Source: Actinomycetospora soli (GTDB lineage: Bacteria; Actinomycetota; Actinomycetes; Mycobacteriales; Pseudonocardiaceae). From it: a stretch of DNA of 64,000 nt. Where the stretch lies: assembly GCF_021026295.1 (NCBI RefSeq), contig NZ_JAJNDA010000005.1, forward strand, positions 344,976-408,975. Direction: 5' to 3'. A model generated the notes under the pieces. It searched no databases, was not told where the DNA came from, and saw only the letters and a list, made by a program, of their open reading frames with translations. Below, piece after piece: positions 32,630-42,761 of this stretch (the stretch's first letter is position 1; every line of letters begins with the position of its first letter). A program made the position numbers and the translations under genes.

Positions 32630-32796
32630 GCCACGGTCTGCGACCGATCGCGTCGGTTGCGCCACGCTCGCACCCTCCCGACGGGCGCAGCGCGGCCGGT
32701 CGATCACAGGCGGCGTTCGGTGGCGTGCAAGCGAATCCACCCGACCGGACCGGCGTGCCGCGCGACACACCGCACGGACCCGCGGGGAACCCCGGC

Positions 32797-32826
32797 TTGA
32801 CCTCGTGATCGCCGAGGGCGCATCAT
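32797..32826 (+). promoter_or_regulatory. Putative bldD promoter
   Basis: TTGACC (32797-32802) and CATCAT (32821-32826) are separated by 18 bp and would start transcription about 70 bp upstream of the bldD ATG. BldD is autoregulated in Streptomyces; I could not find a clear BldD box in this stretch by eye. Confidence 0.4.
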
Positions 32827-32902
32827 CACTCTCCGTATCGACTTCAGCATGGCTGCGTCGGAGCACCCAGGGCTCGGCGCGCGGGGAACGGGGTGCCGCC
32901 AG

Positions 32903-33391
32903 ATGGGCGACTACGCGAAGGCGCTCGGCGCCAAGCTTCGGGGGATTCGCCAGCAGCAGGGGCTCTCGCTGCACGGCGTCGAGCAGAAGTCGGGCGGACG
33001 GTGGAAGGCGGTCGTCGTCGGCTCCTACGAGCGCGGCGACCGTGCGGTGACGGTGCAGAAGCTCGCCGAGCTGGCCGACTTCTACGGCGTACCGGTGGCC
33101 GAGCTGCTGCCCGAGGGCCGGATCCCGTCGGGCTCCGAGCCGGCCGCCAAGATCGTCATCAACCTCGAGCGGCTGCAGCAGCTGCCCGCGGACAAGGCCG
33201 GGCCGCTCGCCCGCTACGCCGCGGCCATCCAGAGCCAGCGCGGCGACTACAACGGCAAGGTGCTCTCGATCCGCAACGAGGACCTGCGTTCGCTCGCGAT
33301 CATCTACGACATGACCCCGGGCGACCTGTCCGAGCAGCTCGTCGAGTGGGGCGTGCTGCCGCCCGAGGCGCGACTGTCGCGCGAGGACTGA
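32903..33391 (+). CDS. bldD: BldD-type developmental transcription regulator
   Basis: Master repressor of sporulation genes in Streptomyces, dimerised by a cyclic-di-GMP tetramer. The 162-residue protein has an N-terminal helix-turn-helix (ALGAKLRGIRQQQGLSLHGVEQKSGGRWKAVVVGSYERGDRAVTVQKLAELADFYGV is the XRE-type region, residues about 8-64) and a C-terminal domain with the effector signature RGD-x8-RxxD: R113-G-D115 and R124-N-E-D127. All signature residues are present, so c-di-GMP binding is expected. ATG 32903 gives the typical length. It is one of few plus-strand genes, divergent from pyrR and closed by the 20-bp-stem terminator at 33497-33541. It implies a developmental or at least c-di-GMP-controlled life style. 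Confidence 0.96.
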   Translation: MGDYAKALGAKLRGIRQQQGLSLHGVEQKSGGRWKAVVVGSYERGDRAVTVQKLAELADFYGVPVAELLPEGRIPSGSEPAAKIVINLERLQQLPADKAGPLARYAAAIQSQRGDYNGKVLSIRNEDLRSLAIIYDMTPGDLSEQLVEWGVLPPEARLSRED

Positions 33392-33496
33392 TCTCGCCGC
33401 CGCTCACCGCCTCCTCCGGGCGAAGGGCACTCTCGGTCGGACGGACGGGCCGTGGGCGCCCCTCGCCAGGACGTCCCGCCACCCGCCGGACCCGAA

Positions 33497-33541
33497 CGAA
33501 GGGCCCCTCCGGTCGATCTCGTCGACCGGAGGGGCCCTTCG
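33497..33541. terminator. Bidirectional terminator between bldD and nusB
   Basis: A perfect 20-bp stem (left arm 33497-33516 beginning CGAAGGGCCCC, right arm 33522-33541) with a 5-nt loop TCTCG. It sits between converging bldD and nusB and can serve both strands. It is the strongest hairpin in the window. Confidence 0.92.
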
Positions 33542-33542
33542 C

Positions 33543-34106
33543 TCATTCCGGGGTGGGGCCGTCGGCGTCCTCGTACGCGGCCGGCTCGCCCGCCGGCTCC
33601 GCGTCCGGCGGCAGCTCCACGCGCTCGCGGGCCGGCGCCGCCACGGGCACCCGCTCCCCCGAGGCGAGGGCGGCGAGCACGCCGTTGACGAAGCGCGGCG
33701 AGTCGTCGGTCGACAGCTCCCGCGCCAGGCCGATCGCCTCGTCGATGGCGACCGCGTCGTCCACGTCGTCGGTGAACAGGATCTCGAAGGCCCCGATGCG
33801 CAGGATCGCCCGGTCGACGGCGGCCATGCGCTCCACCGACCAGCCACGCGCGAGCTCGCCGAGCGAGACGTCGATGTGTTCGCGGTGCTCGACGACCCCC
33901 TCGACCAGCGTGACCGCGAAGTCCGACACCGGCGGCGCGTCCGAGCCCGCCACCCGGCGGCGCAGGACGTCGAGCGGGTCCTCGGCGCGCGCCTCGGACT
34001 CGAAGAGGATGTCCAACGCCCGTTTCCGGGCCTTGGACCGCGATCCCCGCCGCGTCGCGTGCTGCCCGGCGGGTCGAGCTCCGCTGCGCTTCGTCTCCCC
34101 CGGCAC
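33543..34106 (-). CDS. nusB: Transcription antitermination factor NusB
   Basis: Binds BoxA RNA with NusE (S10) to promote antitermination, especially on rRNA operons. The 187-residue protein has the all-helical NusB fold: RSKARKRALDILFESEARAEDP at the N-terminus and WSVERMAAVDRAILRIGAFEILFTDDVDDAVAIDEAIGLARELSTDDSPRFVNGVLAAL through the core. The C-terminal 40 residues are acidic and proline-rich, an extension seen in several actinomycetes. GTG 34106 overlaps the last base of the efp stop codon (TAGTG). Downstream is the 20-bp-stem terminator. Confidence 0.96.
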   Translation of the reverse strand: MPGETKRSGARPAGQHATRRGSRSKARKRALDILFESEARAEDPLDVLRRRVAGSDAPPVSDFAVTLVEGVVEHREHIDVSLGELARGWSVERMAAVDRAILRIGAFEILFTDDVDDAVAIDEAIGLARELSTDDSPRFVNGVLAALASGERVPVAAPARERVELPPDAEPAGEPAAYEDADGPTPE

Positions 34107-34669
34107 TAGTTCGACACGCGGCCGAGGTACCGGCCGTCACGGGTGTCGACCTTGACGACCGTCCCGGTCTCGAGGAACAGCGGCACCTGGATCTCGGCGC
34201 CGGTGGACACCGTGGCCGGCTTGGTGCCGCCGGTCGAGCGGTCGCCCTGCAGGCCCGGGTCGGTGTGGGTGATCTCCAGCTCGACCGAGGACGGCAGCTC
34301 GATGAACAGCGGCACGCCGTCGTTGAAGGAGACCTGCACCTCCTGGTTCTCCAGCAGGAAGCGCGCGTTGTCGCCCACGGTGGTCGAGGGGACCGGGATC
34401 TGCTCGTAGTCGGCCGCGTCCATGAAGACGAAGTCGTCGCCGTCCCGGTACAGGAAGGTCATGTCGCGACGGTCGACGTTCGCCGTCTCCACCTTCGTGC
34501 CCGCGTTGAACGTCTTGTCGACCACCTTGCCGGTCAGCACGTTCTTCAGCGTCGTCCGGACGAAGGCGCCGCCCTTGCCCGGCTTGACGTGCTGGAACTC
34601 GGTGACGGACCAGAGGTTGCCGTCGATCCGCAGCACCAGGCCGTTCTTCAGGTCGTTCGTCGTCGCCAC
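34106..34669 (-). CDS. efp: Elongation factor P
   Basis: Rescues ribosomes stalled on polyproline. The 187-residue protein starts [20 protein letters not shown] (GTG 34669), matching the normal family start, and has the KOW-like N-domain with the tip loop [13 protein letters not shown] holding the lysine that is modified in some bacteria. No epmA/B or ymfI-like modification gene is nearby; actinobacterial EF-P is thought to work unmodified in several cases. OB domains II and III follow (…[18 protein letters not shown]…; …[29 protein letters not shown]). The start lies 50 bp after the peptidase gene and efp is coupled to nusB. Confidence 0.97.
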   Translation of the reverse strand: MATTNDLKNGLVLRIDGNLWSVTEFQHVKPGKGGAFVRTTLKNVLTGKVVDKTFNAGTKVETANVDRRDMTFLYRDGDDFVFMDAADYEQIPVPSTTVGDNARFLLENQEVQVSFNDGVPLFIELPSSVELEITHTDPGLQGDRSTGGTKPATVSTGAEIQVPLFLETGTVVKVDTRDGRYLGRVSN

Positions 34670-34719
34670 TGCCGCGTCGTCTCCTGCGCTCGTGATCGTG
34701 TGGTCTTCCCGGGGCACCG

Positions 34720-35847
34720 TCAGCCCAGGACCACCAGATCCCGCGTCGACGCGGTCAGCGGTTCGGCGCCGGAATCGGTGACGACCAGGGTGTCCTCGAT
34801 CCGCACACCGCCGCGGCCGGGGAGGTACACGCCCGGCTCGACGGTGACCGTCATGCCCGCCTCCAGGGTAGCGGTCGCGCTCGACGACATCGCCGGAGCC
34901 TCGTGGATGACCAGTCCGACCCCGTGTCCGACCGGGTGGACGAAGTGCTCCCCGTACCCCGCCTCGGTCACCACGGCCCGGGCTGCGGCGTCGATCGCGC
35001 TGGTCGCGACGCCGGGTCGCAGGGCCGCCCGCCCGGCCGCGGCGGCCGCGTCGACCAGCGAGTAGATCTCGCGCTGCCAGTCCTGCGCGGGCCCCAGCAG
35101 GACCGTGCGGGTCATGTCGGAGTGGTAGCCGTCGACGAGCGCCCCGAAGTCCATCGTCACCAGGTCGCCGGGGGCCAGCGGGGCGTCGGACGGGCGGTGG
35201 TGCGGGATCGCCGAGTTCGTGCCCGCCGCGACGATCGTCTCGAAGCTCGGTCCCGTGGCGCCCGCCGCGACCATGCGCTCCTCGAGCTCGTGGGCGACCT
35301 CCCGTTCGGTGCGGCCCGGCGCGAGCACGCCGTCGGCGATCGCCCCGGCCAGCGCCGCGTCGCCGGCCGCGCAGGCCAGGCGCAGCGCGTCGACCTCGGC
35401 GGCGTCCTTCACCGCGCGCAGCCGCTCCACGAGGCCCGGGGCGCGCACCAGCTCGCCCGCCGCGGCGGCGAGCAGCACGTCGTGGGCGTCGACGGTGACC
35501 TGGGCGCTGTCGAACCCGACCCGCTCCGCCGTCGTCACCTTCAGCAGCTCCGGCGCGCAGGCCCGCTCGACGAGCAGCCGGACGTCCGGGCTCTCGGCCG
35601 CGGCCTGGGTGGTGTACCGCCCGTCGGTGGCGAGCACCGTGCGGTCCTCGGCGTCCGCGGAGTCCGCGGCGTGGACCACCAGCGCGGCGTTCGAGCCGGT
35701 GAAGCCGGTCAGGTAGCGGACGTTGACGAGGTCGGTGACCAGCAGCGCGTCCACCCCGGCCGCGCGCAGGAGCTCCCGCAGCGTCTCCCGACGGCGGGTC
35801 CCCGCGGGATGGGGGCGGGGCCGGGCCGTGGTGTGTGGGGCACTCAC
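34720..35847 (-). CDS. M24-family Xaa-Pro aminopeptidase-like protein
   Basis: A 375-residue peptidase of the pita-bread (M24) fold. Residues about 1-140 are the creatinase/prolidase N-terminal domain; the C-terminal catalytic domain carries the five metal ligands: Asp and Asp in [21 protein letters not shown], His in [15 protein letters not shown], Glu in TVTVEPGVY and Glu in [10 protein letters not shown]. It removes an N-terminal residue next to proline, or acts as a dipeptidase. Proximity to efp, which helps make polyproline stretches, is conserved in many actinobacteria and is a pleasant functional pairing. Start at GTG 35847 ([10 protein letters not shown]). Confidence 0.93.
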   Translation of the reverse strand: MSAPHTTARPRPHPAGTRRRETLRELLRAAGVDALLVTDLVNVRYLTGFTGSNAALVVHAADSADAEDRTVLATDGRYTTQAAAESPDVRLLVERACAPELLKVTTAERVGFDSAQVTVDAHDVLLAAAAGELVRAPGLVERLRAVKDAAEVDALRLACAAGDAALAGAIADGVLAPGRTEREVAHELEERMVAAGATGPSFETIVAAGTNSAIPHHRPSDAPLAPGDLVTMDFGALVDGYHSDMTRTVLLGPAQDWQREIYSLVDAAAAAGRAALRPGVATSAIDAAARAVVTEAGYGEHFVHPVGHGVGLVIHEAPAMSSSATATLEAGMTVTVEPGVYLPGRGGVRIEDTLVVTDSGAEPLTASTRDLVVLG

Positions 35848-35899
35848 CGACCCGAGGGTAGTGCCGGACCGTGACCTGTCGCACCGTACGGTGGCCTCC

Positions 35900-36730
35900 G
35901 TGCGTCCCTGGCTGCTGCGGGCCCTCGTCATGACCGTGCTCTACGGCGTCGGTCAGACCGCCTTCGTCGCGCTGTCCTCGCGCTACGTGTCCCTCTCGCT
36001 GGTGTGGACCCTCGTGCTGCTGGGGGTGCTCCTGCTCGTCGGGCTCGTGTGGGGCGGCGCGGAGGTCATCGCCGACCGCATGCCGCCGGAGTGGACGTGG
36101 CTCAAGGCCTCGCTCGCCACGGGCCCGGCCGCCGGTCTGCTGAGCTGGGTGCTGCTCGCCTCCTTCGTCGACGCCAGCGGGGTCGAGGACCTCGGGTCGG
36201 CCCTGGTCGGCCGCGCGTCGTTCACCGTCCTGCTCGTCCTCGCCTCGGTGTCCCTGGGGGCGCGCTTCGGCTGGCTCTCGCTGCGCCGCGCGGACGACCC
36301 GCGCGCCGGGGACGACCCGGGCGCCGACGTCGACCTCCCGGCCGAGGACGCGCCGGACGCCCCGTCGACGGTGGCGGGCGTCGCGTCGGAGCCGCCCGTG
36401 CTCCCGGCGTCGACGACGGAGAAGGTCGCGTCCCGACGGTCCCGCCGCGGCCTCGCGCCGCAGCCCTCGCAGCCCTCGACCGCGGAACAGGCCGAGCCGG
36501 CCGCGCCGGTGCGGACGCGACGCGTCCCGGACGACGAGCCCACGCGGCTGCCGTTCGGCACCGGCCCGTTCGCGGAGCGGCCGGGGTCCTACTCCCCCGT
36601 CGTCGCGGTCCTCCCACCGGTCACGCCGCTGCCGGACACGGCGCGCCCGGCCGACGACGAGCCCGCCGAGGAGCGCCCCGCGGCGCGCCGGCGCTTCGGG
36701 CTGCGGCGCCCCACCGACGACGACGCCTGA
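35900..36730 (+). CDS. B-4DMT-like small membrane protein with long disordered tail
   Basis: A 276-residue protein with four predicted membrane segments in residues 1-130 (near 4-22, 33-53, 71-92 and 107-126) and then about 150 residues rich in Asp, Glu, Pro, Ala and Arg with no predicted fold. The membrane part resembles the actinobacterial four-helix B-4DMT transporter family, a drug/metabolite transporter-related group, from memory. The function and substrate are unknown. Start at GTG 35900 (VRPWLLRAL); an in-frame GTG nine bases upstream is also possible. Divergent from the M24 peptidase and convergent with the LysR gene, from which only 3 bp separate it. Confidence 0.7.
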   Translation: MRPWLLRALVMTVLYGVGQTAFVALSSRYVSLSLVWTLVLLGVLLLVGLVWGGAEVIADRMPPEWTWLKASLATGPAAGLLSWVLLASFVDASGVEDLGSALVGRASFTVLLVLASVSLGARFGWLSLRRADDPRAGDDPGADVDLPAEDAPDAPSTVAGVASEPPVLPASTTEKVASRRSRRGLAPQPSQPSTAEQAEPAAPVRTRRVPDDEPTRLPFGTGPFAERPGSYSPVVAVLPPVTPLPDTARPADDEPAEERPAARRRFGLRRPTDDDA

Positions 36731-36733
36731 CGG

Positions 36734-37630
36734 TCACCCCAGCGCCCGCAGCACCGCGGCGAGGGGCGGCCAGCTCTCCCGGCCCCGGCGCACGACCGGC
36801 CGGGCGCGCAGGCGGACCGGCGGGTCGGGCAGGTCCAGCACCCGCACCCCGGGCCGCGCCGGCCGCTCCAGCGGGAGCAGGCCCACCCCGAGGCCCGCGA
36901 CCACGAGGTCGTCGACCAGGTCGAGGCTGTCCGCCTCGTGCGTGATCCGCAGCTCGAAGCCCGCCCGCGACGCGAGCAGCCGCAGCACCTCCTCGTCGGC
37001 CGTGTTCCGCGAGTTCCCGATCCAGGTGCGCCCGGCGTACGCGGCGAGGACCTCCGCCGAGGTCGTCGGCCCGTCCGGCACCGACCCCTCGTCGGGGACG
37101 CCGAGGCCCCAGCGCGTCTCCCAGAGCCGGCGGCCCGCGCGCAGCGTCGCGGGCAGCGGTGCCGCCGGGGCGAGGTCGTAGTCGTAGACGAGGGCGAGGT
37201 CGACGGCGTCGGCCTCGAGCAGGGCGAGTGCCTCGGCGGGCTCGTGCTCGAGGACGGTCAGGCGCAGGGCCGGGTGCCGGACGGCGGCGTCGGCCACGAT
37301 CGGCATGAGCGAGCGCCGGACCGCCGACGCGAACCCGGCGACCCGCACCCGGCCGGCGGGCTCCGCCGCCGGGTCGAGATCCGCGCGGGCGGCGTCGACC
37401 GCGGTGAGGATGCCGCGACCGTGCTCGGCGAGACGCCGACCGGCCGGGGTGAGTCGGACCCGGCGCCCGTCCGGCTCGACCAGCGGGGCCCCGACCTCCC
37501 GGCCCAGCGCCGCGATCTGCTGCGACACGACCGAGGTCGAGGTGCCCAGCGCCTCCGCCACGGCCCGCATCGACCCGAGCCGGTCGAGCTCGACGAGGTG
37601 CGGCAGGCGACGGGTGTCCACCGTCTTCAT
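36734..37630 (-). CDS. LysR-family transcriptional regulator
   Basis: A 298-residue LysR regulator: winged HTH at residues about 6-65 (LPHLVELDRLGSMRAVAEALGTSTSVVSQQIAALGREVGAPLV) and a periplasmic-binding-like effector domain (about 90-295). It is divergently arranged with the EamA exporter across a 68-bp gap that contains a short inverted repeat (ACGGA-TCG-TCCGT at 37638-37650), the classic LysR layout in which the regulator controls the neighbour. The effector is likely a metabolite carried by that exporter. Start at ATG 37630. Confidence 0.9.
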   Translation of the reverse strand: MKTVDTRRLPHLVELDRLGSMRAVAEALGTSTSVVSQQIAALGREVGAPLVEPDGRRVRLTPAGRRLAEHGRGILTAVDAARADLDPAAEPAGRVRVAGFASAVRRSLMPIVADAAVRHPALRLTVLEHEPAEALALLEADAVDLALVYDYDLAPAAPLPATLRAGRRLWETRWGLGVPDEGSVPDGPTTSAEVLAAYAGRTWIGNSRNTADEEVLRLLASRAGFELRITHEADSLDLVDDLVVAGLGVGLLPLERPARPGVRVLDLPDPPVRLRARPVVRRGRESWPPLAAVLRALG

Positions 37631-37637
37631 TCTACGA

Positions 37638-37650
37638 ACGGATCGTCCGT
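37638..37650. promoter_or_regulatory. Inverted repeat between LysR and EamA genes
   Basis: ACGGA-TCG-TCCGT, arms 37638-37642 and 37646-37650, lies in the short divergent gap. It is eight bp from the LysR start codon. LysR regulators often bind such dyads to repress themselves and activate the neighbour. Confidence 0.4.
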
Positions 37651-37698
37651 GATCCTCACGTGGACACGGACGGTTCCGGCCGCGTTGACTCGGCCCCC

Positions 37699-38595
37699 GT
37701 GACGACCCCGCGTGCCCGCTCCGGCGCCCTGCTCGCCCTCGGCTCGATGTCCTGCGTCCAGCTCGGCCTCGCCGCGTCGGTCGGCCTGTTCGCCGTGGTC
37801 CCGCCGGAGGGCGTCGCCGCCCTGCGCCTGGTCTGGGCGGGTCTGCTCCTCCTCGTGATCGCCCGGCCCCGCCGCTCCTCGTTCACCCGCGGCTCGTTCG
37901 GGGCGGCGGTGCTGCTCGGGGTGGTCACCGCGGGTCTGACGATGCTGTTCATGGCGGCGGTCGCGCGCATCCCGCTCGGGACGGCGAGCGCGATCGAGTT
38001 CCTGGGCCCGCTCGGGGTCGCGGTGCTGCGCGGCCGCGGCCGGGCGCTGCTCTGGCCGGTCCTCGCCGCGGCCGGCGTGCTCCTGCTGACCGAGCCGTGG
38101 CAGGGGGCCACCGACCTCCTCGGTGTCGCCTTCGCCCTCGGCGCGGCGTGCTGCTGGGCGGGCTACATCCTGCTGACCCAGCGGGTCGGCGACGCGGTGA
38201 CCGGCCTGCAGGGCCTGGCGGTGTCCATGCCGGTCGCGGGCCTCGTGAGCGCCGTCGTCGCGTCGGCGCTGGTGCCCGACCTCGGCGCGTCCCTGACGTG
38301 GCCGGTGGTGCTCGTCGGGCTCGCGCTCGCCCTGCTGCTGCCCGTGGTCCCGTTCGCGCTGGAGCTGCTCGCCCTGCGCCGCCTCGCCGCAGGGGCCTTC
38401 GGCACGCTCATGGCGCTCGAGCCCGCGATCGCCCTGCTGGTGGGTGCCGTGGTGCTGGGCCAGGTGCCCTCGGTGCTCGCGGTGGCCGGGATCGTGCTGG
38501 TGGTCACGGCGGGCGTCGGGGCGGCGCGGGGCGGTGATCGTCGTCCCGACGACGGGCCGAGGGTCGCGCGGGAGCCGTCCCCGGCCGTCGGCTGA
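37699..38595 (+). CDS. EamA/DMT-family exporter (RhtA-like)
   Basis: A 298-residue member of the drug/metabolite transporter superfamily with ten predicted membrane helices in two EamA repeats (about residues 11-135 and 145-275). Similar proteins export amino acids such as threonine or homoserine. The C-terminus is a short charged tail. Start at GTG 37699 (VTTPRARSG) places the first helix at the usual position; a GTG at 37660 would add 13 residues and run through the probable operator. Convergent with the methyltransferase gene, with 11 bp between stops. The regulator next door probably senses its substrate. Confidence 0.87.
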   Translation: MTTPRARSGALLALGSMSCVQLGLAASVGLFAVVPPEGVAALRLVWAGLLLLVIARPRRSSFTRGSFGAAVLLGVVTAGLTMLFMAAVARIPLGTASAIEFLGPLGVAVLRGRGRALLWPVLAAAGVLLLTEPWQGATDLLGVAFALGAACCWAGYILLTQRVGDAVTGLQGLAVSMPVAGLVSAVVASALVPDLGASLTWPVVLVGLALALLLPVVPFALELLALRRLAAGAFGTLMALEPAIALLVGAVVLGQVPSVLAVAGIVLVVTAGVGAARGGDRRPDDGPRVAREPSPAVG

Positions 38596-38606
38596 CGGCC
38601 ACCCGG

Positions 38607-39176
38607 TCAGCGCCCCGGGGACCGGCTCGCGTCCCCCGGGTCGTCGAACCGGGCGTCGAGGGAGCGGCCCGGGTGCGGTGCGCCGTCGACGGGGTCGCGC
38701 CGGTGGGCGACGACGCGCCCGGTCCCCCGGAACGGGACCACGAGCAGACCCCCGGGCCGGACCGCGGCCGTCCACGGCGCGGGGACCTCGGCGGTGACCG
38801 AGAGGAACGCGACCAGGCGGTCCACGGGCTCGTCGGGTCCGGGCTGCCGGAGCGCGTCGGCCGTGCTCAGCCGCGTGTTGGTGCGGCCGTCCGCGGCGAG
38901 GAGCCGGCGCGCGCGGGCCGTGACGGCGGGGTCGACGTCGACGGAGCGCACGAGGCCCTCCGGGCCGACCGCCCGGGACAGCACGGCCGTCGCGAACCCC
39001 GAGCCCGTCCCGATCTCGAGCACGGTCGCGCCGCGCGGCAGGTCGAGCAGGCGCAGCATCGCCAGCACGACGTCGGGTCGGGTGCTCGCCGGGTAGCGGC
39101 TCCCGTCGGCCGTGCGCTGGTAGTGCGCCGGATCGGTCCGGGCGAACGCGGTCGCGACGTCGGCGCGGGGCCGCAT
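38607..39176 (-). CDS. PCMT-like SAM-dependent methyltransferase
   Basis: A 189-residue protein related to protein-L-isoaspartate O-methyltransferase. The SAM-binding motif I is VLEIGTGSGFATAVLSRAVG, followed by the acidic loop VRSVDVDPAVTARARRLL; the preceding TRPDVVLAMLRLLDLPRGATVLEIG is the family-typical helical entry. It is shorter than canonical PCMT (about 210 residues) and lacks much of the C-terminal part. It could repair isoaspartate or modify a small molecule or protein. It occupies the slot between aroB and the pepP/efp group where aroQ often sits. Confidence 0.75.
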   Translation of the reverse strand: MRPRADVATAFARTDPAHYQRTADGSRYPASTRPDVVLAMLRLLDLPRGATVLEIGTGSGFATAVLSRAVGPEGLVRSVDVDPAVTARARRLLAADGRTNTRLSTADALRQPGPDEPVDRLVAFLSVTAEVPAPWTAAVRPGGLLVVPFRGTGRVVAHRRDPVDGAPHPGRSLDARFDDPGDASRSPGR

Positions 39177-39220
39177 CCTGCTCCCGTCGCCCCGCCCGCC
39201 CCGGCCCTCCTCAGCCCTCC

Positions 39221-40822
<1,602 letters not shown>

Positions 40823-40826
<4 letters not shown>

Positions 40827-42028
40827 CGGTCCACGACCCGCAGCGGGTCGATCGTCGCCCGGTAGGCGGCGGCGTTGCGGGCGGTCTCGGCGAGCGAGTC
40901 CCCGCCGAACTTCTCCAGGGCCGCGTCGGCGAGCACCAGCGCCACCAGCGCCTCGGCGACGACCCCGGCCGCGGGCACTGCGCACACGTCGGAGCGCTGG
41001 TGGTGCGCGGTGGCGGCCTCGCCGGTGGCGAGGTCCACCGTGCGCAGCGCGCGCGGGACCGTCGAGATCGGCTTCATCGCGACCCGGGCGCGCAGCGGCT
41101 CCCCGTTGGTCATGCCGCCCTCGATGCCACCGGCCCGGTTCGAGGCACGGTCGATGCCGCCCGTGTCGCCGGCGTCGATCTCGTCGTGGGCGGCCGACCC
41201 GCGGCGGCGGGCGGTGGTGAACCCGTCGCCGATCTCGACGCCCTTCATGGCCTGGATGCCCATCAGCGCCCCGGCCAGCCGGGCGTCGAGCCGACGGTCG
41301 GCCTGCACGTAGGAACCGAGCCCGACCGGGAGCCCGTGCGCCACGACCTCGACCACGCCGCCGAGGGTGTCGCCCTCCTCCTTCGCGGCGTCGACCTCGG
41401 CCACCATCCGCGCGGTGGAGGCCTCGTCGACCGCCCGCGTCGGGGAGGCGTCGATCCGCTCGCCGTCGCCGGGCATCGGGATCGTGTCGGGCGTGGCGTC
41501 CGCGGTGCCGAGGGAGATGACGTGCGAGAGCACCTCGACGCCGAGCGCCTGCGCCAGGAACGCCTTGGCCACCGCGCCGAGCGCGACCTTGGCCGCGGTC
41601 TCCCGCGCCGACGCGCGCTCGAGCACCGGGCGCGACTCGTCGAACCCGTACTTGGTCATCCCCGCCAGGTCCGCGTGCCCGGGCCGGGGCCGGGTCAGCG
41701 GGGCGTTGCGGGCGCGGCCCTCGAGCAGCTCCGGGTCGACCGGGTCGGCGGCCATCACCGTCTCCCACTTCGGCCACTCGGTGTTGCCGATGCGCAGCGC
41801 CACCGGGCCGCCCTGGGTCAGCCCGTGCCGGACCCCGCCCAGGATCTCCAGCTCGTCGGCCTCGAAGCTCATCCGCGCGCCGCGCCCGTAGCCCAGTCGG
41901 CGACGCGCCAGCTCCGCCGAGATCTCCTTCGACGACACCGACACCCCCGCGACCATGCCCTCGAGCACCGCCATCAGGGCCGGACCGTGCGACTCACCTG
42001 CCGTCAACCACCGCAACACGCGCGCCAT
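40823..42028 (-). CDS. aroC: Chorismate synthase
   Basis: Last common step to chorismate, needing reduced FMN. The 401-residue protein begins with [25 protein letters not shown] (signature 1) and includes [28 protein letters not shown], the basic FMN region, and the second signature around [19 protein letters not shown]. Length and motifs are complete. Downstream of the prepilin peptidase by 24 bp and coupled to aroK. Confidence 0.98.
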
Positions 42029-42052
42029 CGTTCCACGTCCTCCGTCCCCTCC

Positions 42053-42667
42053 TCAGCCCGCGGCCAGAAGGACGACCCAGCTCACCCCGAGCAGGGGTGG
42101 CCCGAGCGGCAGCGCCGCCCGGGCCCGCGGCACCGCGGCCGCGGCCAGGAGCACCGCGGCGGCCACCGGCACGAGGGCGACGGCCCACCACCCGACCGCC
42201 GCGAGCGGCGCCCCGAGGGCGGCCGCGAGCTTCACGTCGCCGCCGCCGACCGCACCCGGGGCGAGGACGGCGACCAGGGCGTGGAGGCCGCCGAGCACGA
42301 GGGTCCCGGCCACCCCGGCGAGCACGGCCGCCCCGCCGAGCGGCACGAGCGCGGCCCAGCCCACCGGGATCGCGGGCAGCGTGAGGACGTCGGGCAGCCG
42401 GCCCGCCGTCAGGTCGGTCGCGCAGCCCGCCACGGCCACGACCGACACCACGAGCAGCACCGGGAGCCTTGCGGGCGCGACCAGGCCGACCACCCCCGCC
42501 GTCGCGACCGCCGCCCACGCGGATCCGACCCCCACCTCGCACCAGCCCCGGGCCACCGCCACCCCGCGCCGCAGCGACGCGAGGCCGCGGCGGACGCCCG
42601 CCCCGACCACCGCCCCCGCTCCGAGGGGCACCAGCACCCCCAGCACCACGTCCGACCACATCGCCAC
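42053..42667 (-). CDS. Type IV prepilin-like (A24) aspartic peptidase
   Basis: A 204-residue multi-pass membrane protein (about six helices) with the two catalytic Asp of the A24/GxGD family: D in CATDLTAGRLPDVLTLP (a D-x-x-x-x-x-x-P type loop) and the GGGDVKLAAALG motif. Such enzymes cleave prepilin-like signal peptides; in actinobacteria they serve Flp/Tad pili or competence-type secretion. No pilin or secretion genes are seen within the window. The gene sits between aroE and aroC in the conserved cluster, an arrangement that recurs in actinobacteria. GTG 42667 or ATG 42661 can start it. Confidence 0.86.
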   Translation of the reverse strand: MAMWSDVVLGVLVPLGAGAVVGAGVRRGLASLRRGVAVARGWCEVGVGSAWAAVATAGVVGLVAPARLPVLLVVSVVAVAGCATDLTAGRLPDVLTLPAIPVGWAALVPLGGAAVLAGVAGTLVLGGLHALVAVLAPGAVGGGDVKLAAALGAPLAAVGWWAVALVPVAAAVLLAAAAVPRARAALPLGPPLLGVSWVVLLAAG

Positions 42668-42761
42668 GCGACCGAGCCTGCGCCGATGACCGTGCTGCCG
42701 TCATGCAGCGCGGCCCGGCCTGGGGACAGGCCGCCCCGGGCGTGCCGCTGGGGACGGCGCG

